A stretch of 64,000 bases of DNA from Beggiatoa leptomitoformis (GCF_001305575.3 NZ_CP012373.2:3420261-3484260); one strand, 5' to 3'; shown: positions 39,669 to 49,688, counted from the stretch's first letter. Translations and numbers: made by a program. The notes: generated from the letters alone by a model not told the origin.

Positions 39669-40337
39669 GTGAATATTTTATTATTAGATACCGCAACTGA
39701 AGCCTGTTCTTGTGCCTTGTCTGTACAAGGTAATCTTACGCAACGCTTTACCCTAGACCCACGCAAACATGCCGAACTTATTTTGCCTATGGCAGATGAT
39801 TTGTTGCAGACCGCAGGATTAACGCCTAGCGACTTGGATGCGGTCGCGTTTGGTTGTGGACCGGGTAGTTTTACAGGGTTACGCATTGCGTGTGGTGTTG
39901 CACAAGGGATTGCATTTGCTGCGACTATTCCTGTTATTCCTGTGTCCAATTTGGCTATTTTGGCACAAATGGCTTATGCAGAATGGGGGGAAAAACAGGT
40001 ATTAACCGCTATTGATGCGCGTTTACAAGAGGTTTATTGGGGAATTTATCAGTTGGATGCGGCGGGGGTTATGGTTTTGCAGGGTGAGGAGTGTGTTTGT
40101 CCCGCACAACAAGTGCCTGTTCCAATAAGTAATGGTTGGTTTGGTATGGGGTCGGGTTGGCAAGCCTATGCAGATGTGTTGTCACAGCGTCTGGCTGGCG
40201 CGCTTACAAGGTATAAAGGGGATGTTTATCCCACTGCTGGTGCGATGTTACCGCTGGCATTGCAGGCATTAGCACAGGGAAAAACCGTGAGTGCCGCAGA
40301 GGCGATGCCTGTTTATTTACGCAATAAAGTCGTTTGA
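39669..40337 (+). CDS. tsaB: tRNA threonylcarbamoyladenosine protein TsaB
   Basis: TsaB partners TsaD and TsaE in making t6A37 on ANN-decoding tRNAs. The ASKHA-fold product shows MNILLLDTATEACSCALSVQ at the start, RKHAELILPMADDLL, and the signature GCGPGSFTGLRIACGVAQGI, then AIDARLQEVYWGIY. I choose GTG 39669 (222 aa) because it matches the family N-terminus; the frame is open to an ATG at 39582 but that extension is not TsaB-like. It is flanked by two unrelated CHAT genes. The gap 39474-39668 shows nothing recognisable. Confidence 0.92.
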   Translation: MNILLLDTATEACSCALSVQGNLTQRFTLDPRKHAELILPMADDLLQTAGLTPSDLDAVAFGCGPGSFTGLRIACGVAQGIAFAATIPVIPVSNLAILAQMAYAEWGEKQVLTAIDARLQEVYWGIYQLDAAGVMVLQGEECVCPAQQVPVPISNGWFGMGSGWQAYADVLSQRLAGALTRYKGDVYPTAGAMLPLALQALAQGKTVSAAEAMPVYLRNKVV

Positions 40338-40413
40338 GTGGTTTTAACTATCAGGCTGAATTAGGATTTATCGTATGAATCTGTGTCAATCCTAACGCAG
40401 CGTAGCGATTAGT

Positions 40414-43400
40414 TTATAGCCAGTTCCCCATTAAAATGAAGGGCGACCAGTAAAAAGGGTGTTGATAACGGCGGTCTTTCATGAGTGCAAGTTGTGCTTG
40501 TTGTAAAGATTCGGCTTTGTTTAGGTGGTTTTTTGCCCGTAATTGGTAGAGTTTTCCCATTAATTGCCCTGTGCTTTCGTCGTCAACTTGCCATAAGGTT
40601 GCAATCACGCTTTTCGCGCCGCGTATTTGCGCGAGTGTGCCAAAGCCTTCAATCTCTTTTCCATCGGCTTTTTTATTGCCCATTGCGGTATTACAGGCGG
40701 ATAAGGTAAGTAAATCTAAGGGGCTAAAGTCGTAACCAATCCGAATTTGAGCAAGCGTTAATTTATCGCCATTGCCGAGTAGTAAGTAGGAATTGCTATC
40801 ACCGCCGATGGGTTCAAATACGAAATGGCTGGCAATGTGCAAAATGGGTACGCCTAAGTCTAGGATATCGTTGAGTGATTGGGCATTAAACGCGTTATTG
40901 AGTTTAATTTCACCGTGTAAGACGGATTGAATACTTTGTAGTTCTTTTTCTACGGCAGGGAGTGCGTTAAATCCGTCCATTGCTTGGCTGACACCAAAGC
41001 CTGCAAAATTGCTGTCTGCTGCGGGCTTGCTTTCTAAATTGCTTTTTGCCGCTTCGGTATAGAGAACCACGGCGTAGTTTTCTGCAATATAGTTTTTACC
41101 ATCATGTAGTGCGGCGATGGGGATGTAACGCAATACGCCATCTAACGATACCATAAGCGTTTTAGCGTCGGCTTGTTGTAAATCGGCTGCTATGGGTTTG
41201 ATTATAATATTATATAATTCTTGTGCTTGTGGAATCGGTGAGCGGGTGATTGTTTGTAGGCTGGTGCGAAAGGTTTCGAGTTTGTTGCGTAAAATAGCTT
41301 CATTAATCACGGTTTGGCGGACTAGTTGTGTCTCGGGCGTTGTGAGAATAATGTAGAGTTTATCTGGTGTGATGAGATAATGGATTAATACAGCACCATG
41401 TCCTAAATTGCGCAGGGTATTTTGTAGCGGTTTTAGTTTGCTTAAGTTTCGTTCACCAACTTCCATCGCACGGTCTGAGCCTGTTTCTTTCAGTTGTGTT
41501 TTTAGTTCTTTTAAATAACGTTGAAAGGCTTGTTCTGCAACTTTTGTGTCTTGGAGCAATACGGCATAACGTGCGTCTTCTTCTGGCGTTAAAGTCGATA
41601 GGCGTTTTTTCTGTTTTAGCTGTTCGCGTTCTTTTGCCAAACTCACTAATTGCTTGTTAATGTCATCATAACGGGTTGCCCATTGTTGTTCTATGGAATT
41701 GTAAGGATTTGCACCCATCCGTTGGGTATTACTAAAATCAGCATATTCATCTGCTTTTAATAAGCCTAAAATTTCTTGTGCTTCAACCGTGCGTCCTTGT
41801 GCCAGTAGAAAATCAGCAACTTGTTGATAAACTGTTTTTTTATCTTCAATAAAGGTGGTTTGTAACGATTTGTCTAGCTGTTTAACGTTACTGCGTAATT
41901 GTTGAATAGTATCAATGGCTTTTTTACCCCAGAAAATAGCATCATCGTTTTGTGCTTGTTTTGCTAATAGATGGCTGTAATGATTTTGTACTTTCCATAA
42001 TAATTCTGGTTCAGAACTCGCTAGGGGTAGGGCGCGTTCGAATAAAGCCTTTGCTTCAGGTAAATTGCCTAATTCTTGGTTTAATTCAGCCAAGCCATTC
42101 AAACTTTGCGCAATATCAGGGTGTTCCGCGCCTAATGTTTTTTCTCGAATCGCTAATGCCCGTTCATAATAAGATTTGGCGTTGGCATAGTCGCCCATGC
42201 TGTAATAAAGCCAGCCGATATTGTTCAAACTGAGGGCAACACGTGGGTGGTCTTTGCCCAAAACCGTTTCCCAAATGTTTAATGAGCGTTCATAGTAGCG
42301 TTTTGCTTGCTCATAATCGCCTGTGTTGTAATACACCAGTGCGATATTATTTAAGCTTAATGCAACATCGGTATTTTTTTCGCCAAAAACCTTTTCCCAA
42401 ATGGCTAATGCTTTTTCATACATTGGTTTAGCTTGCGCATAATCACCAATATTGTAATACAGCAAACCCAGATTGTTATAGGCTAAGGCAACATCTGCAT
42501 GTTCTTGTCCGTAAACGTTTTCAACGATTTGTAATGACCGTTCATACATTTTTTTCGATTGGGCATAATCACCCGTGCTGTAATACAACAAAGCTAAATT
42601 ATTTAAGCTCTGTGCAACATCAGGATGTTCTTTTCCATAAACTTTTTCTCGAATAGCCAATGCCCGCTCATACAGTTTTTTAGCTTGTCCATAATCGCCC
42701 ATACCATAATATAATAAGGCTAAATTATTTAAACTTAAGGCAATATCAGGATGCTCAGGATTCAGTTGTTGTTCACGAATGGCTAGCGCACGTTCATATA
42801 AGGCTTTAGACCGTGGATAATCACCCATATCATAATAAAGTAAGGCTAAATTATTTAAACTGAGTGAAACATAAAGATGATTTGGATTTAATAACTTTTC
42901 CCGTGTCGCTAATGCCTCTTCATACAATGGTTTAGCTTCTTGATAGCGTCCCATATTGTAGTATAACAATGCTAAGTTATTTAAACTCACAGTGGTTTCA
43001 ATACTTTCACGTCCATAGGTAGCTTCACGCAGTTGTACAGATTGTTTGTGCATTTGCTCTGCTTCTTTATAGCGTCCTGTTTGTCTGTATAATTCTGCCA
43101 AATTATTTAAACTTTCTAAGGTATAGGGATTATTATCGCCATATAATTTTTTTCTAATCGTTAAGGCTTTTTCATACAAGGGTCTAGCTTGAGAAAACTC
43201 GCCTGTTTTGCGATATAACTCGGCTAATTCATTCGCCGTGTTGGCGACATTAGCGTGTTCTGCCCCTAAATTTGTTTCCTGAATAGATAAAACCAATTGA
43301 TATAATGGCTTTGCAAGTGAAAACTCATTCATATCACGATACAAAATAGCCAAGTTTTCCGCGCTCAGGGCAACATAATCATGTGTATTACCAAACATTT

Positions 43401-44058
43401 TTTGGCGAATACTTAAGGCTTTTTCATATAAAGGGCGCGCTTTTACATAATTTCCCTGATTGTAATACAATAATGCTAAGTTATTCATACTCGTTGTTGT
43501 TTCTAATGTCTCATCCCCTAACAATTTTTCCCTTATCGCTAATGCACGTTGATGCAAGGGTTCTGCCGCTGCATAATGTCCCGCTAACCGATAGGCTTCC
43601 GCTAACATATTGAGTGTAGAAGCAATATCAGCATGTTCTTGCCCATAAAGCGATTCTTGCGCGTTTAATAAGGTTTGATAACGATTAATGGTTTTTTCTG
43701 TATCTGTCTGCATACTTGCAATGTATGCTAGCCAATCCAAGGCATTAATCATTTGTTCTTGATTTTTAACCGATGTTGTCAGCTCAAGCAGTTGCTGAAA
43801 ATCTGTTTCAGCCGCTGCATACTGTTCCAGTTTAAAGTGAACTTCCCCTTGATGTGCAAGAAAATTAATATGTTCAGTAACATTTGTAGCGCAATCGGTC
43901 GTTAGCAAGATATTCAAATGCCTTAAGGCCTGCTGCCATTCACTACGTTCTTTTAAAGCCAAAACAGCATTAAATCGCCGTTCACAAGCAGGGGACAAAT
44001 CAGCCGCCTGCCCCAACACAGTGGAAAATAAGAGGAAAAATAATAAAGCAATACGCAT
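40414..44058 (-). CDS. Exported TPR-CHAT protein
   Basis: The 1214-aa product begins with a signal peptide (MRIALLFFLLFSTVLGQAA), so it is predicted periplasmic or surface-exposed. Residues about 140-685 are 13 kinesin-light-chain-like TPRs of 42 residues, several nearly identical (HPDIALSLNNLALLYYGMGD is typical). A charged helical linker follows (about 750-890), then a CHAT domain with catalytic His 1078 (HIASHF) and Cys 1122 (LTLSACNTAMG), SVIATLWQVDD and HPFYWSPFILMG. TPR-CHAT proteins of this exported kind are frequent in filamentous sulfur bacteria and cyanobacteria; targets are unknown. It is monocistronic. Confidence 0.9.
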   Translation of the reverse strand: MRIALLFFLLFSTVLGQAADLSPACERRFNAVLALKERSEWQQALRHLNILLTTDCATNVTEHINFLAHQGEVHFKLEQYAAAETDFQQLLELTTSVKNQEQMINALDWLAYIASMQTDTEKTINRYQTLLNAQESLYGQEHADIASTLNMLAEAYRLAGHYAAAEPLHQRALAIREKLLGDETLETTTSMNNLALLYYNQGNYVKARPLYEKALSIRQKMFGNTHDYVALSAENLAILYRDMNEFSLAKPLYQLVLSIQETNLGAEHANVANTANELAELYRKTGEFSQARPLYEKALTIRKKLYGDNNPYTLESLNNLAELYRQTGRYKEAEQMHKQSVQLREATYGRESIETTVSLNNLALLYYNMGRYQEAKPLYEEALATREKLLNPNHLYVSLSLNNLALLYYDMGDYPRSKALYERALAIREQQLNPEHPDIALSLNNLALLYYGMGDYGQAKKLYERALAIREKVYGKEHPDVAQSLNNLALLYYSTGDYAQSKKMYERSLQIVENVYGQEHADVALAYNNLGLLYYNIGDYAQAKPMYEKALAIWEKVFGEKNTDVALSLNNIALVYYNTGDYEQAKRYYERSLNIWETVLGKDHPRVALSLNNIGWLYYSMGDYANAKSYYERALAIREKTLGAEHPDIAQSLNGLAELNQELGNLPEAKALFERALPLASSEPELLWKVQNHYSHLLAKQAQNDDAIFWGKKAIDTIQQLRSNVKQLDKSLQTTFIEDKKTVYQQVADFLLAQGRTVEAQEILGLLKADEYADFSNTQRMGANPYNSIEQQWATRYDDINKQLVSLAKEREQLKQKKRLSTLTPEEDARYAVLLQDTKVAEQAFQRYLKELKTQLKETGSDRAMEVGERNLSKLKPLQNTLRNLGHGAVLIHYLITPDKLYIILTTPETQLVRQTVINEAILRNKLETFRTSLQTITRSPIPQAQELYNIIIKPIAADLQQADAKTLMVSLDGVLRYIPIAALHDGKNYIAENYAVVLYTEAAKSNLESKPAADSNFAGFGVSQAMDGFNALPAVEKELQSIQSVLHGEIKLNNAFNAQSLNDILDLGVPILHIASHFVFEPIGGDSNSYLLLGNGDKLTLAQIRIGYDFSPLDLLTLSACNTAMGNKKADGKEIEGFGTLAQIRGAKSVIATLWQVDDESTGQLMGKLYQLRAKNHLNKAESLQQAQLALMKDRRYQHPFYWSPFILMGNWL
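42004..43641 (-). repeat. Tandem 126-bp TPR-coding repeats
   Basis: Thirteen consecutive 42-codon units lie within the exported CHAT gene. The middle units (about repeats 6-12) are the most alike, sharing the core LNNLALLYY-x-x-GDY-x-x-(A/S)K. DNA similarity invites gain or loss of units by recombination. Confidence 0.8.
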
Positions 44059-44213
44059 GATTTTCTCTCAACTATCGAATTTGTTAAGTTTTTTGCGAAA
44101 GCAAATTTAATTTGTCACAAACGCTTAATAATATTAACAAGATATTAGTACTTGTCTGCACAACATTATTTACACAATACCCTTAAACCTTTAAGTAGAT
44201 ATAATCTTTAACG

Positions 44214-44537
44214 ACAATATGTTAGATTAAGAATACTGCATTCTCTTTAAAACGCTATAGATGACGAGTAATAACTTGGGTAGTGCTAAAAGTAGTGATA
44301 TTAAAATGGTGAAACAGAAAAGATAGAAGAGTCCCTAAAATGCTAACTTGCCCAAGCTGTAAAGCGACACATATCGTGAAATATGGAAAAACCCGCACAG
44401 GGACACAAAACTACAAATGTCGCGAATGCGGACGGAGATTTGTAGAACAGCCTGGCAAGAAATACATAAGCCAAGAGACTTGGGCACAGGTAGATAAGCT
44501 ATTAAAAGAGAATTTTTTATGATTTAACAATATGTTA
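44214..44537. repeat. 11-bp direct repeats flanking an IS1-like fragment
   Basis: ACAATATGTTA occurs at 44214-44224 and at 44527-44537, enclosing 302 bp that hold the InsA-like frame. The copy at 44527 is part of a short palindrome (TTAACA-ATA-TGTTAA). IS1 elements make target duplications of about this size, but I see no terminal inverted repeats inside. Confidence 0.35.
44340..44522 (+). pseudogene. IS1-type InsA N-terminal fragment
   Basis: This 60-codon frame encodes a zinc finger of the InsA type: LTCPSCKATHIVKYGKTRTG, then KCRECGRRFVEQPGKKYISQ, and stops soon after the start of the helix-turn-helix region (ETWAQVDKLLKENF). Full InsA is about 90 aa and is followed by InsB, which is absent. 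It is the remnant of an insertion at the entry to the polysaccharide cluster. An 11-bp direct repeat flanks the segment. Confidence 0.68.
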
Positions 44538-44719
44538 AGACAGCATGTCAGTCGTTTAGTGAGGAAAATCTTATCTTTCTCCAAGAAGATAGAAAATCAC
44601 ATCGGAGCTACTACTTTTTTCATTAACGATTACAACAAATCACTACTTCTTTAGTACTACCCAATATTAGTATGCACTACGTAACAGAAAGTATGTGCAA
44701 TGAAACAAGTAACAATGAG

Positions 44720-45221
44720 ATGAAATTTACACAAACCCCACTTGCTGGCGCGTACCTGATTGAACCTGAACTGAAGATTGATGAACGAGTTTTTTTTGCT
44801 CGCGCATGGTGTGAACAAGAATTTACCGCACAAGGACTAAATCCGCGACTTGTACAATGTAATATTTCGTTTAACCACAAAAAAGGTACATTGCGCGGTA
44901 TGCACTACCAAGCAAAACCGCATGAAGAGGTTTGTACTACAGGGCAATTTATGATGTGATTGTGGATATTCGCCCTGATTAGCCAACATTTAAAAGCTTT
45001 TGCGGTAGAATTAACGGCAAATAATCATAAAATGCTGTATATTCCCGTGGGTTTCGCGCGTGGATTCCAAACATTTAGTGGATAATACCGAAGTGTTTTA
45101 TCAAATGTCTGCTTTTTATCATGTTGAGAGTACGCGGGGGATTCGGTGGGATTCTCCTCTCGTAGGTATTCAATGGTTGATTGAAAACCCTATTATTTCT
45201 GAGAGAGATGGAGGTTTTTAG
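44720..45221 (+). pseudogene. rfbC: dTDP-4-dehydrorhamnose 3,5-epimerase, frameshifted
   Basis: RfbC epimerises the 4-keto sugar on the way to dTDP-L-rhamnose. The first frame (from ATG 44720) reads MKFTQTPLAGAYLIEPELKI and NISFNHKKGTLRGMHYQAKP with the substrate-binding His, then breaks near 44925. Further pieces in other frames are recognisable: YDVIVDIRPD, MLYIPVGFARGFQT, DNTEVFYQMSAFYHVESTRG and IRWDSPLVGIQW, ending at TAG 45221. At least three frameshifts are needed, so the gene is inactive. The pieces stay in order, which points to recent decay. Confidence 0.85.
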
Positions 45222-45270
45222 GGTGGTTAAACGAACTGTATTAGATATAACAAATAAAAGTTTAATTTTT

Positions 45271-45590
45271 ATGAAAAAATATCACTAACTGGTGCAGCAG
45301 GATTTATTGGGCGACAATGTATTGTCCCATCATTGAATAAAGGGTATGAGGTTCATGCCGTTTACTCACAGATTAACCCTTGTTTACATCATGAGCATCT
45401 TTATTGGCATCAAGCCAATCTGCTAGAGGATGCGCAATTAAAAAGCCTGATTGCAACCGTAAAACCAAGTCACTTATTACATTTTGCGTGGTATGCAGTT
45501 CCCGGTAAATACTGGACAGCAAAAGAAAACTTTGAATGGTTACAAGCCAGCATAGCGTTATTACGCTTTGATAATTATTTTACACGTTAG
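45271..45590 (+). pseudogene. NAD-dependent epimerase/dehydratase, N-terminal fragment
   Basis: ATGAAAAAAT at 45271 needs one extra A to read MKKISLTGAAGFIGRQCIVP, a Rossmann NAD-binding start. Then come VHAVYSQINP, ANLLEDAQLKSLI and HLLHFAWYAVPGKYWTAKEN. The frame stops at 45590 after about 107 codons of an expected 300. A one-base deletion in the A run and loss of the C-terminal two thirds leave it inactive. The HFAWY-x-x-PGKYW pattern is typical of sugar-nucleotide epimerases in O-antigen clusters. Confidence 0.78.
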
Positions 45591-45686
45591 TGTTACATGC
45601 ACTAATTGATTCAAAATGAATATTACATCAATGAATCTGAAAAAATCATCGGTGTTTTTATAATCTTACGTTCCTAACTGACAACA

Positions 45687-47204
45687 TTGACCTCTCTAAA
45701 ACTCAACATTATTGCAAATTATGTAGGCAACTTCTGGGCAACGTTAATGTCTTTGGCGTTTGTTCCTGTCTATATTCATTTTTTAGGCATAGAAGCCTAT
45801 GGCTTAATTGGTTTTTTTACGACATTAATAGCCATGTTTGCCTTACTTGATATGGGATTAAGCGCAACACTTAACAGAGAAATTGCAAAGCTATCTGTTC
45901 AAACAGAAAGCGCACAGAAAACACGCGATTTAGTATTGACAATAACAACTATTTACTGGTTAATCGGCATTGTTATTGGCTGTATTATTGCGTTATCAGC
46001 CAGTTTTATTTCAACCCATTGGTTAAAATCAGTTTCATTAAATACTCAAACGATTGAACATGCAATTATGATGATGGCGTTTATTGTGTTATTTCAATGG
46101 ATGCAAGGGATTTATGCTAGTGGTTTGATTGGGTTGCAAAAATCAGTTTTTTTAAATGGTGTTGTAATTATTGTTGCAACCTTAAGAGGGGGAGGTGCTG
46201 TTCTAGTTTTATGGCTCATCTCTCCGACATTACAAGCTTTTTTTGCATGGCAGCTAATTGTTACTGTATTACATACACTGATATTAGCAACAGGATTATG
46301 GCGTTATTTGCCTGTTGCACAATCAGCACGCTTTCAATTCAGTATTCTTAAAGATATTTGGCGATTCATGGTTGGTATGAATGCAATTACCTTAGTTTCA
46401 CTGGTTTTAACGCAACTGGATAAGATTATTTTAAGTAAAATCTTAACATTAGAGGCATTTGGTTATTATAGTTTAGCAAGTATGATTGCTGCATCACTGT
46501 ATCGTGCTATCTCACCCATTGCCGCAGCCGTTTTTCCACGGTTTAATCAGTTAATTACGATTAATAAAGAGTTAGAACTAAAACGCCTTTATCATAAAAG
46601 TAGTCAGTTAATTGCAACGATTATTTTTCCGCTAGCCATAGGCATTGCTTTCTTTTCTTATGAAATTTTATGGTTGTGGACACATAACCAACAAATGGCT
46701 GAACAATCTTATCTCTTAGTGAGTTTGTTAATTATTGGCGCAATGTTCAATGGTATGATGAATATACCTTACATGTTGCAACTTGCTTATGGGTGGACAA
46801 CATTTTCTTTTTATATGAATTTTTTGGCAATATTAGTGTTAACCCCTGCTTTATTAATAGGTGTTCCATACTATGGTGCGTTAGGTGCTGCCGCTATTTG
46901 GCTCAGTATCAATGTAGGATATGTACTTGTTGGTATACAGTTTATGCATAAACGATTATTACCGACCGAAAAATGGCAATGGTATATTTATGATATGTTA
47001 ATCCCATTATCAACGGCTTGTATTGTTACTAGCATTGCTAAGTTTTTTAATTACACAGGAACATCTATTTTTTTACAGTTATTAGCATTAATCAGCATTT
47101 TTAGTTTAGTTTTTTTCTGTGTTATTATGTCAACTTCTTATATTAGAAGTGATTTATTTAAAATTTTAAATAAGCTACGTTTTAGACTTTTAGTAAAAAA
47201 TTAA
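45687..47204 (+). CDS. Polysaccharide flippase (Wzx/MATE-like)
   Basis: The 505-aa integral membrane protein has about 12-14 helices and the Wzx/RfbX pattern: N-terminal YVGNFWATLMSLAFVPVYIH, LLDMGLSATLNREIAKLS and the mid-protein LDKIILSKILTLEAFGYYSL. It should move lipid-linked glycan units across the inner membrane. The start is a TTG at 45687 with no clear ribosome site. It is the first intact gene of the plus-strand polysaccharide cluster, 96 bp after a broken epimerase. No polymerase (Wzy) is recognised nearby. Confidence 0.88.
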   Translation: MTSLKLNIIANYVGNFWATLMSLAFVPVYIHFLGIEAYGLIGFFTTLIAMFALLDMGLSATLNREIAKLSVQTESAQKTRDLVLTITTIYWLIGIVIGCIIALSASFISTHWLKSVSLNTQTIEHAIMMMAFIVLFQWMQGIYASGLIGLQKSVFLNGVVIIVATLRGGGAVLVLWLISPTLQAFFAWQLIVTVLHTLILATGLWRYLPVAQSARFQFSILKDIWRFMVGMNAITLVSLVLTQLDKIILSKILTLEAFGYYSLASMIAASLYRAISPIAAAVFPRFNQLITINKELELKRLYHKSSQLIATIIFPLAIGIAFFSYEILWLWTHNQQMAEQSYLLVSLLIIGAMFNGMMNIPYMLQLAYGWTTFSFYMNFLAILVLTPALLIGVPYYGALGAAAIWLSINVGYVLVGIQFMHKRLLPTEKWQWYIYDMLIPLSTACIVTSIAKFFNYTGTSIFLQLLALISIFSLVFFCVIMSTSYIRSDLFKILNKLRFRLLVKN

Positions 47205-47241
47205 TTTTTATTCTTATTCAACTACTAATTAGGATTTAATT

Positions 47242-47922
47242 TTGGATAAAGTCTATTTAAATAGTGGGAATAAGTCCCTCTTAGCATTAATAGAAAGTTA
47301 TAATAACCTCCGCATTTTAGATATTGGGTGTGGGGCTGGTGATAATGCTCGCTTATTAAAATCCTATGCACCATCATGCCAAATAGATGGTATTACTATC
47401 TCAGCACAAGAAGCGACGCTTGCAAGTTCTGTCATGAATCAATGCTGGGTAAAAGATGTAGAAGTAGATAGTCTTGATTATTTAAGTCCTAATAGCTACG
47501 ACTGTATAATTTTTTCCCACATTCTTGAGCATTTTCGTTCTCCAGATGTGCAGCTAGAGCGGTTTTGTCAGTTTCTAACAGAAAATGGTAGCATTCTCAT
47601 TGCATTGCCTAATATCGTTGCATTAAGACAACGCTGGCAAATACTAAAAGGTAAGTTTGAATATCAAGCAATGGGGGTTACGGATGATACACACTTACGT
47701 TTTTTTACGTATGAAACGGCTGATAAATACTTACTTCGCCGCCATCCGCCATTAACGCTCGTGTATAAAGGTGTAACAGGAGCTATTCCACTCTGGTTGT
47801 TGAGACGATATCTATTACCAACATCAATCAGTGTTTGGTTAGATAAACAAGGGTGCTATTTATTTCCTAATTTGTTTGGTAATCAAATTTTATTAAAATT
47901 GATTAAAGTGCGTAAAACTTAA
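47242..47922 (+). CDS. SAM-dependent methyltransferase (class I)
   Basis: This 226-aa protein starts at a TTG preceded by AGGA. It has motif [17 protein letters not shown], the acidic loop [12 protein letters not shown], motif [22 protein letters not shown] and the post-motif [15 protein letters not shown]. The C-terminal WLLRRYLLP segment is amphipathic. It resembles methionine-biosynthesis-W-like and glycan methyltransferases; the acceptor is unknown. It lies 37 bp after the flippase gene. Confidence 0.87.
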   Translation: MDKVYLNSGNKSLLALIESYNNLRILDIGCGAGDNARLLKSYAPSCQIDGITISAQEATLASSVMNQCWVKDVEVDSLDYLSPNSYDCIIFSHILEHFRSPDVQLERFCQFLTENGSILIALPNIVALRQRWQILKGKFEYQAMGVTDDTHLRFFTYETADKYLLRRHPPLTLVYKGVTGAIPLWLLRRYLLPTSISVWLDKQGCYLFPNLFGNQILLKLIKVRKT

Positions 47923-47950
47923 ATTAGCCTTAGTGAAAAAATAACTTCCA

Positions 47951-48910
47951 ATGAACACTATAAAAACTCGAAAACGAATTCTAATCACAGGTGGTGCAGG
48001 TTTCTTAGGTTCACATTTATGTGAACGCTTATTAAATGAGGGAAACGATGTTTTATGTGTCGATAACTTCTTCACAGGTTCGAAAGATAATATCTTACAT
48101 TTATTAGATAATCCTCACTTTGAATTGATGCGCCATGATGTCACTTTCCCGCTCTATGTCGAAGTTGATGAAATTTATAACCTCGCCTGTCCTGCCTCAC
48201 CCATTCATTATCAATTTGACCCCGTTCAAACCACAAAAACCAGTGTACATGGTGCTATCAATATGCTGGGCTTGGCAAAAAGGGTAAAAGCAAAGATATT
48301 TCAAGCCTCTACCAGCGAAGTTTATGGCGACCCACTTGTTCATCCGCAAAAAGAAGACTATTGGGGACATGTAAATCCCGTTGGGATTCGCTCTTGTTAT
48401 GATGAAGGCAAGCGGTGTGCGGAAACGCTGTTTTTTGATTATTATCGTCAGCATCAATTAAAAATAAAAGTGGCACGTATTTTTAATACTTATGGTCCAC
48501 GTATGCACCCAAATGATGGGCGTGTTGTTTCTAATTTCATTGTACAAGCGTTGCAGAATCAGCCTATTACTGTTTATGGTCAAGGGCAACAAACGCGTTC
48601 ATTTTGTTATGCGGATGACTTAATTGATGGTTTTATTCGCTTAATGAATAGTGCTGATGAGATAACAGGTCCTATTAATTTGGGGAATCCGGGGGAGTTT
48701 ACGATTTTAGAGTTAGCGGAGAAAGTGATTGCTTTGACAGGTTCAGCTTCGCAAATTGTCTTTAAACCCTTGCCTAGTGATGACCCCTTGCAGCGTCAAC
48801 CAGATATTGGTTTAGCAACAGAAAAATTAGGGTGGAAACCAAGCATTTCATTACAAGAGGGTTTGGTTAAAACCATTCAATATTTTGATAACTTATTGAA
48901 ACGGTCATAA
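47951..48910 (+). CDS. UDP-glucuronate decarboxylase (UDP-xylose synthase)
   Basis: This extended short-chain dehydrogenase converts UDP-glucuronate to UDP-xylose (UXS family). Its 319 aa show [17 protein letters not shown] (NAD site), [12 protein letters not shown], the UXS-specific [30 protein letters not shown] with [13 protein letters not shown] (catalytic Tyr-x3-Lys) and [16 protein letters not shown]. It would supply xylose (or a relative) for the polysaccharide. It is 28 bp after the methyltransferase gene and 4 bp before an FkbM gene. Confidence 0.95.
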   Translation: MNTIKTRKRILITGGAGFLGSHLCERLLNEGNDVLCVDNFFTGSKDNILHLLDNPHFELMRHDVTFPLYVEVDEIYNLACPASPIHYQFDPVQTTKTSVHGAINMLGLAKRVKAKIFQASTSEVYGDPLVHPQKEDYWGHVNPVGIRSCYDEGKRCAETLFFDYYRQHQLKIKVARIFNTYGPRMHPNDGRVVSNFIVQALQNQPITVYGQGQQTRSFCYADDLIDGFIRLMNSADEITGPINLGNPGEFTILELAEKVIALTGSASQIVFKPLPSDDPLQRQPDIGLATEKLGWKPSISLQEGLVKTIQYFDNLLKRS

Positions 48911-48914
48911 ATAG

Positions 48915-49688
48915 ATGTTTTATTTTTTTAATCGCTTGTTAATTACTTTTGTGGAAAAAACTAACTTCTCCAAGTGGTTATTTCGTTTTTTCACACGAAT
49001 TCTACCCGCACCTATTGCAACAGTTCGGGGTGTGCCTATTCAAATTGTTATTCCATTAAATCATGTAGGTGTGTATGACCAGTTTAAACAATGGGAATCA
49101 CGCGAACCTGAAACCTTAGATTGGATTGACCAATTTACAGCAGATTGTGTATTTTTTGACGTAGGTTCTAGTTTTGGGACAGAATCGTTATATGCTGCTT
49201 TAAAAGCTAACGCACCGAAAAAAATTGTGAGTTTTGATGTTGATTTAGATGCGAGTTTCTTACTGGCTTATAATCTAGCACTTAATAAAATTACTCGGGT
49301 TGACCAGTATTTTTTGGGCTTATCTGCACAAACTGAATTTATTCGAGTGTCTTCCCCGACCAATTTTGCTTGTGTTGCTAACCGCCCTAAATACGATAGA
49401 ATTCATGTCAATGCGCCCGCGATGGCATTGGACGAATTTATCAGTACGACACAACTGATTCCCGATTATGTAAAAATTGATGTGGATGGTGCAGAATTGG
49501 CCGTTCTTTCGGGAATGCGTCAGGTTTTGCAAAATCCACAACTTAAATCAGTTTTGATTGAAGTCAGTGGTGAAACAGAAGAACCTGTTAGTGATACTTT
49601 TATAAAGGCAGGATTTAAAAAGACTTTTGTGGCAGAATCGAGCTTATCAGGCATCAAAACACTTAATCTCATTTTTACCCGTCAATAA
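48915..49688 (+). CDS. FkbM-family methyltransferase
   Basis: The 257-aa product has a hydrophobic N-terminal stretch, then FFDVGSSFGTESLYAAL (motif I), IVSFDVDLDASF, and the FkbM signature MALDEFI with PDYVKIDVDGAELAVLSGMR and VLIEVSGE. The family methylates sugar hydroxyls. Here it probably O-methylates a glycan residue. It follows uxs by 4 bp and overlaps the next gene by one base (TAATG), so translation is coupled. Confidence 0.9.
   Translation: MFYFFNRLLITFVEKTNFSKWLFRFFTRILPAPIATVRGVPIQIVIPLNHVGVYDQFKQWESREPETLDWIDQFTADCVFFDVGSSFGTESLYAALKANAPKKIVSFDVDLDASFLLAYNLALNKITRVDQYFLGLSAQTEFIRVSSPTNFACVANRPKYDRIHVNAPAMALDEFISTTQLIPDYVKIDVDGAELAVLSGMRQVLQNPQLKSVLIEVSGETEEPVSDTFIKAGFKKTFVAESSLSGIKTLNLIFTRQ

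Noticed and set aside
42004-43641. Regular 126-bp repeats considered as a CRISPR-like array
   Set aside because: They are in-frame TPR codons of one protein, with no spacers of constant length between identical short repeats.
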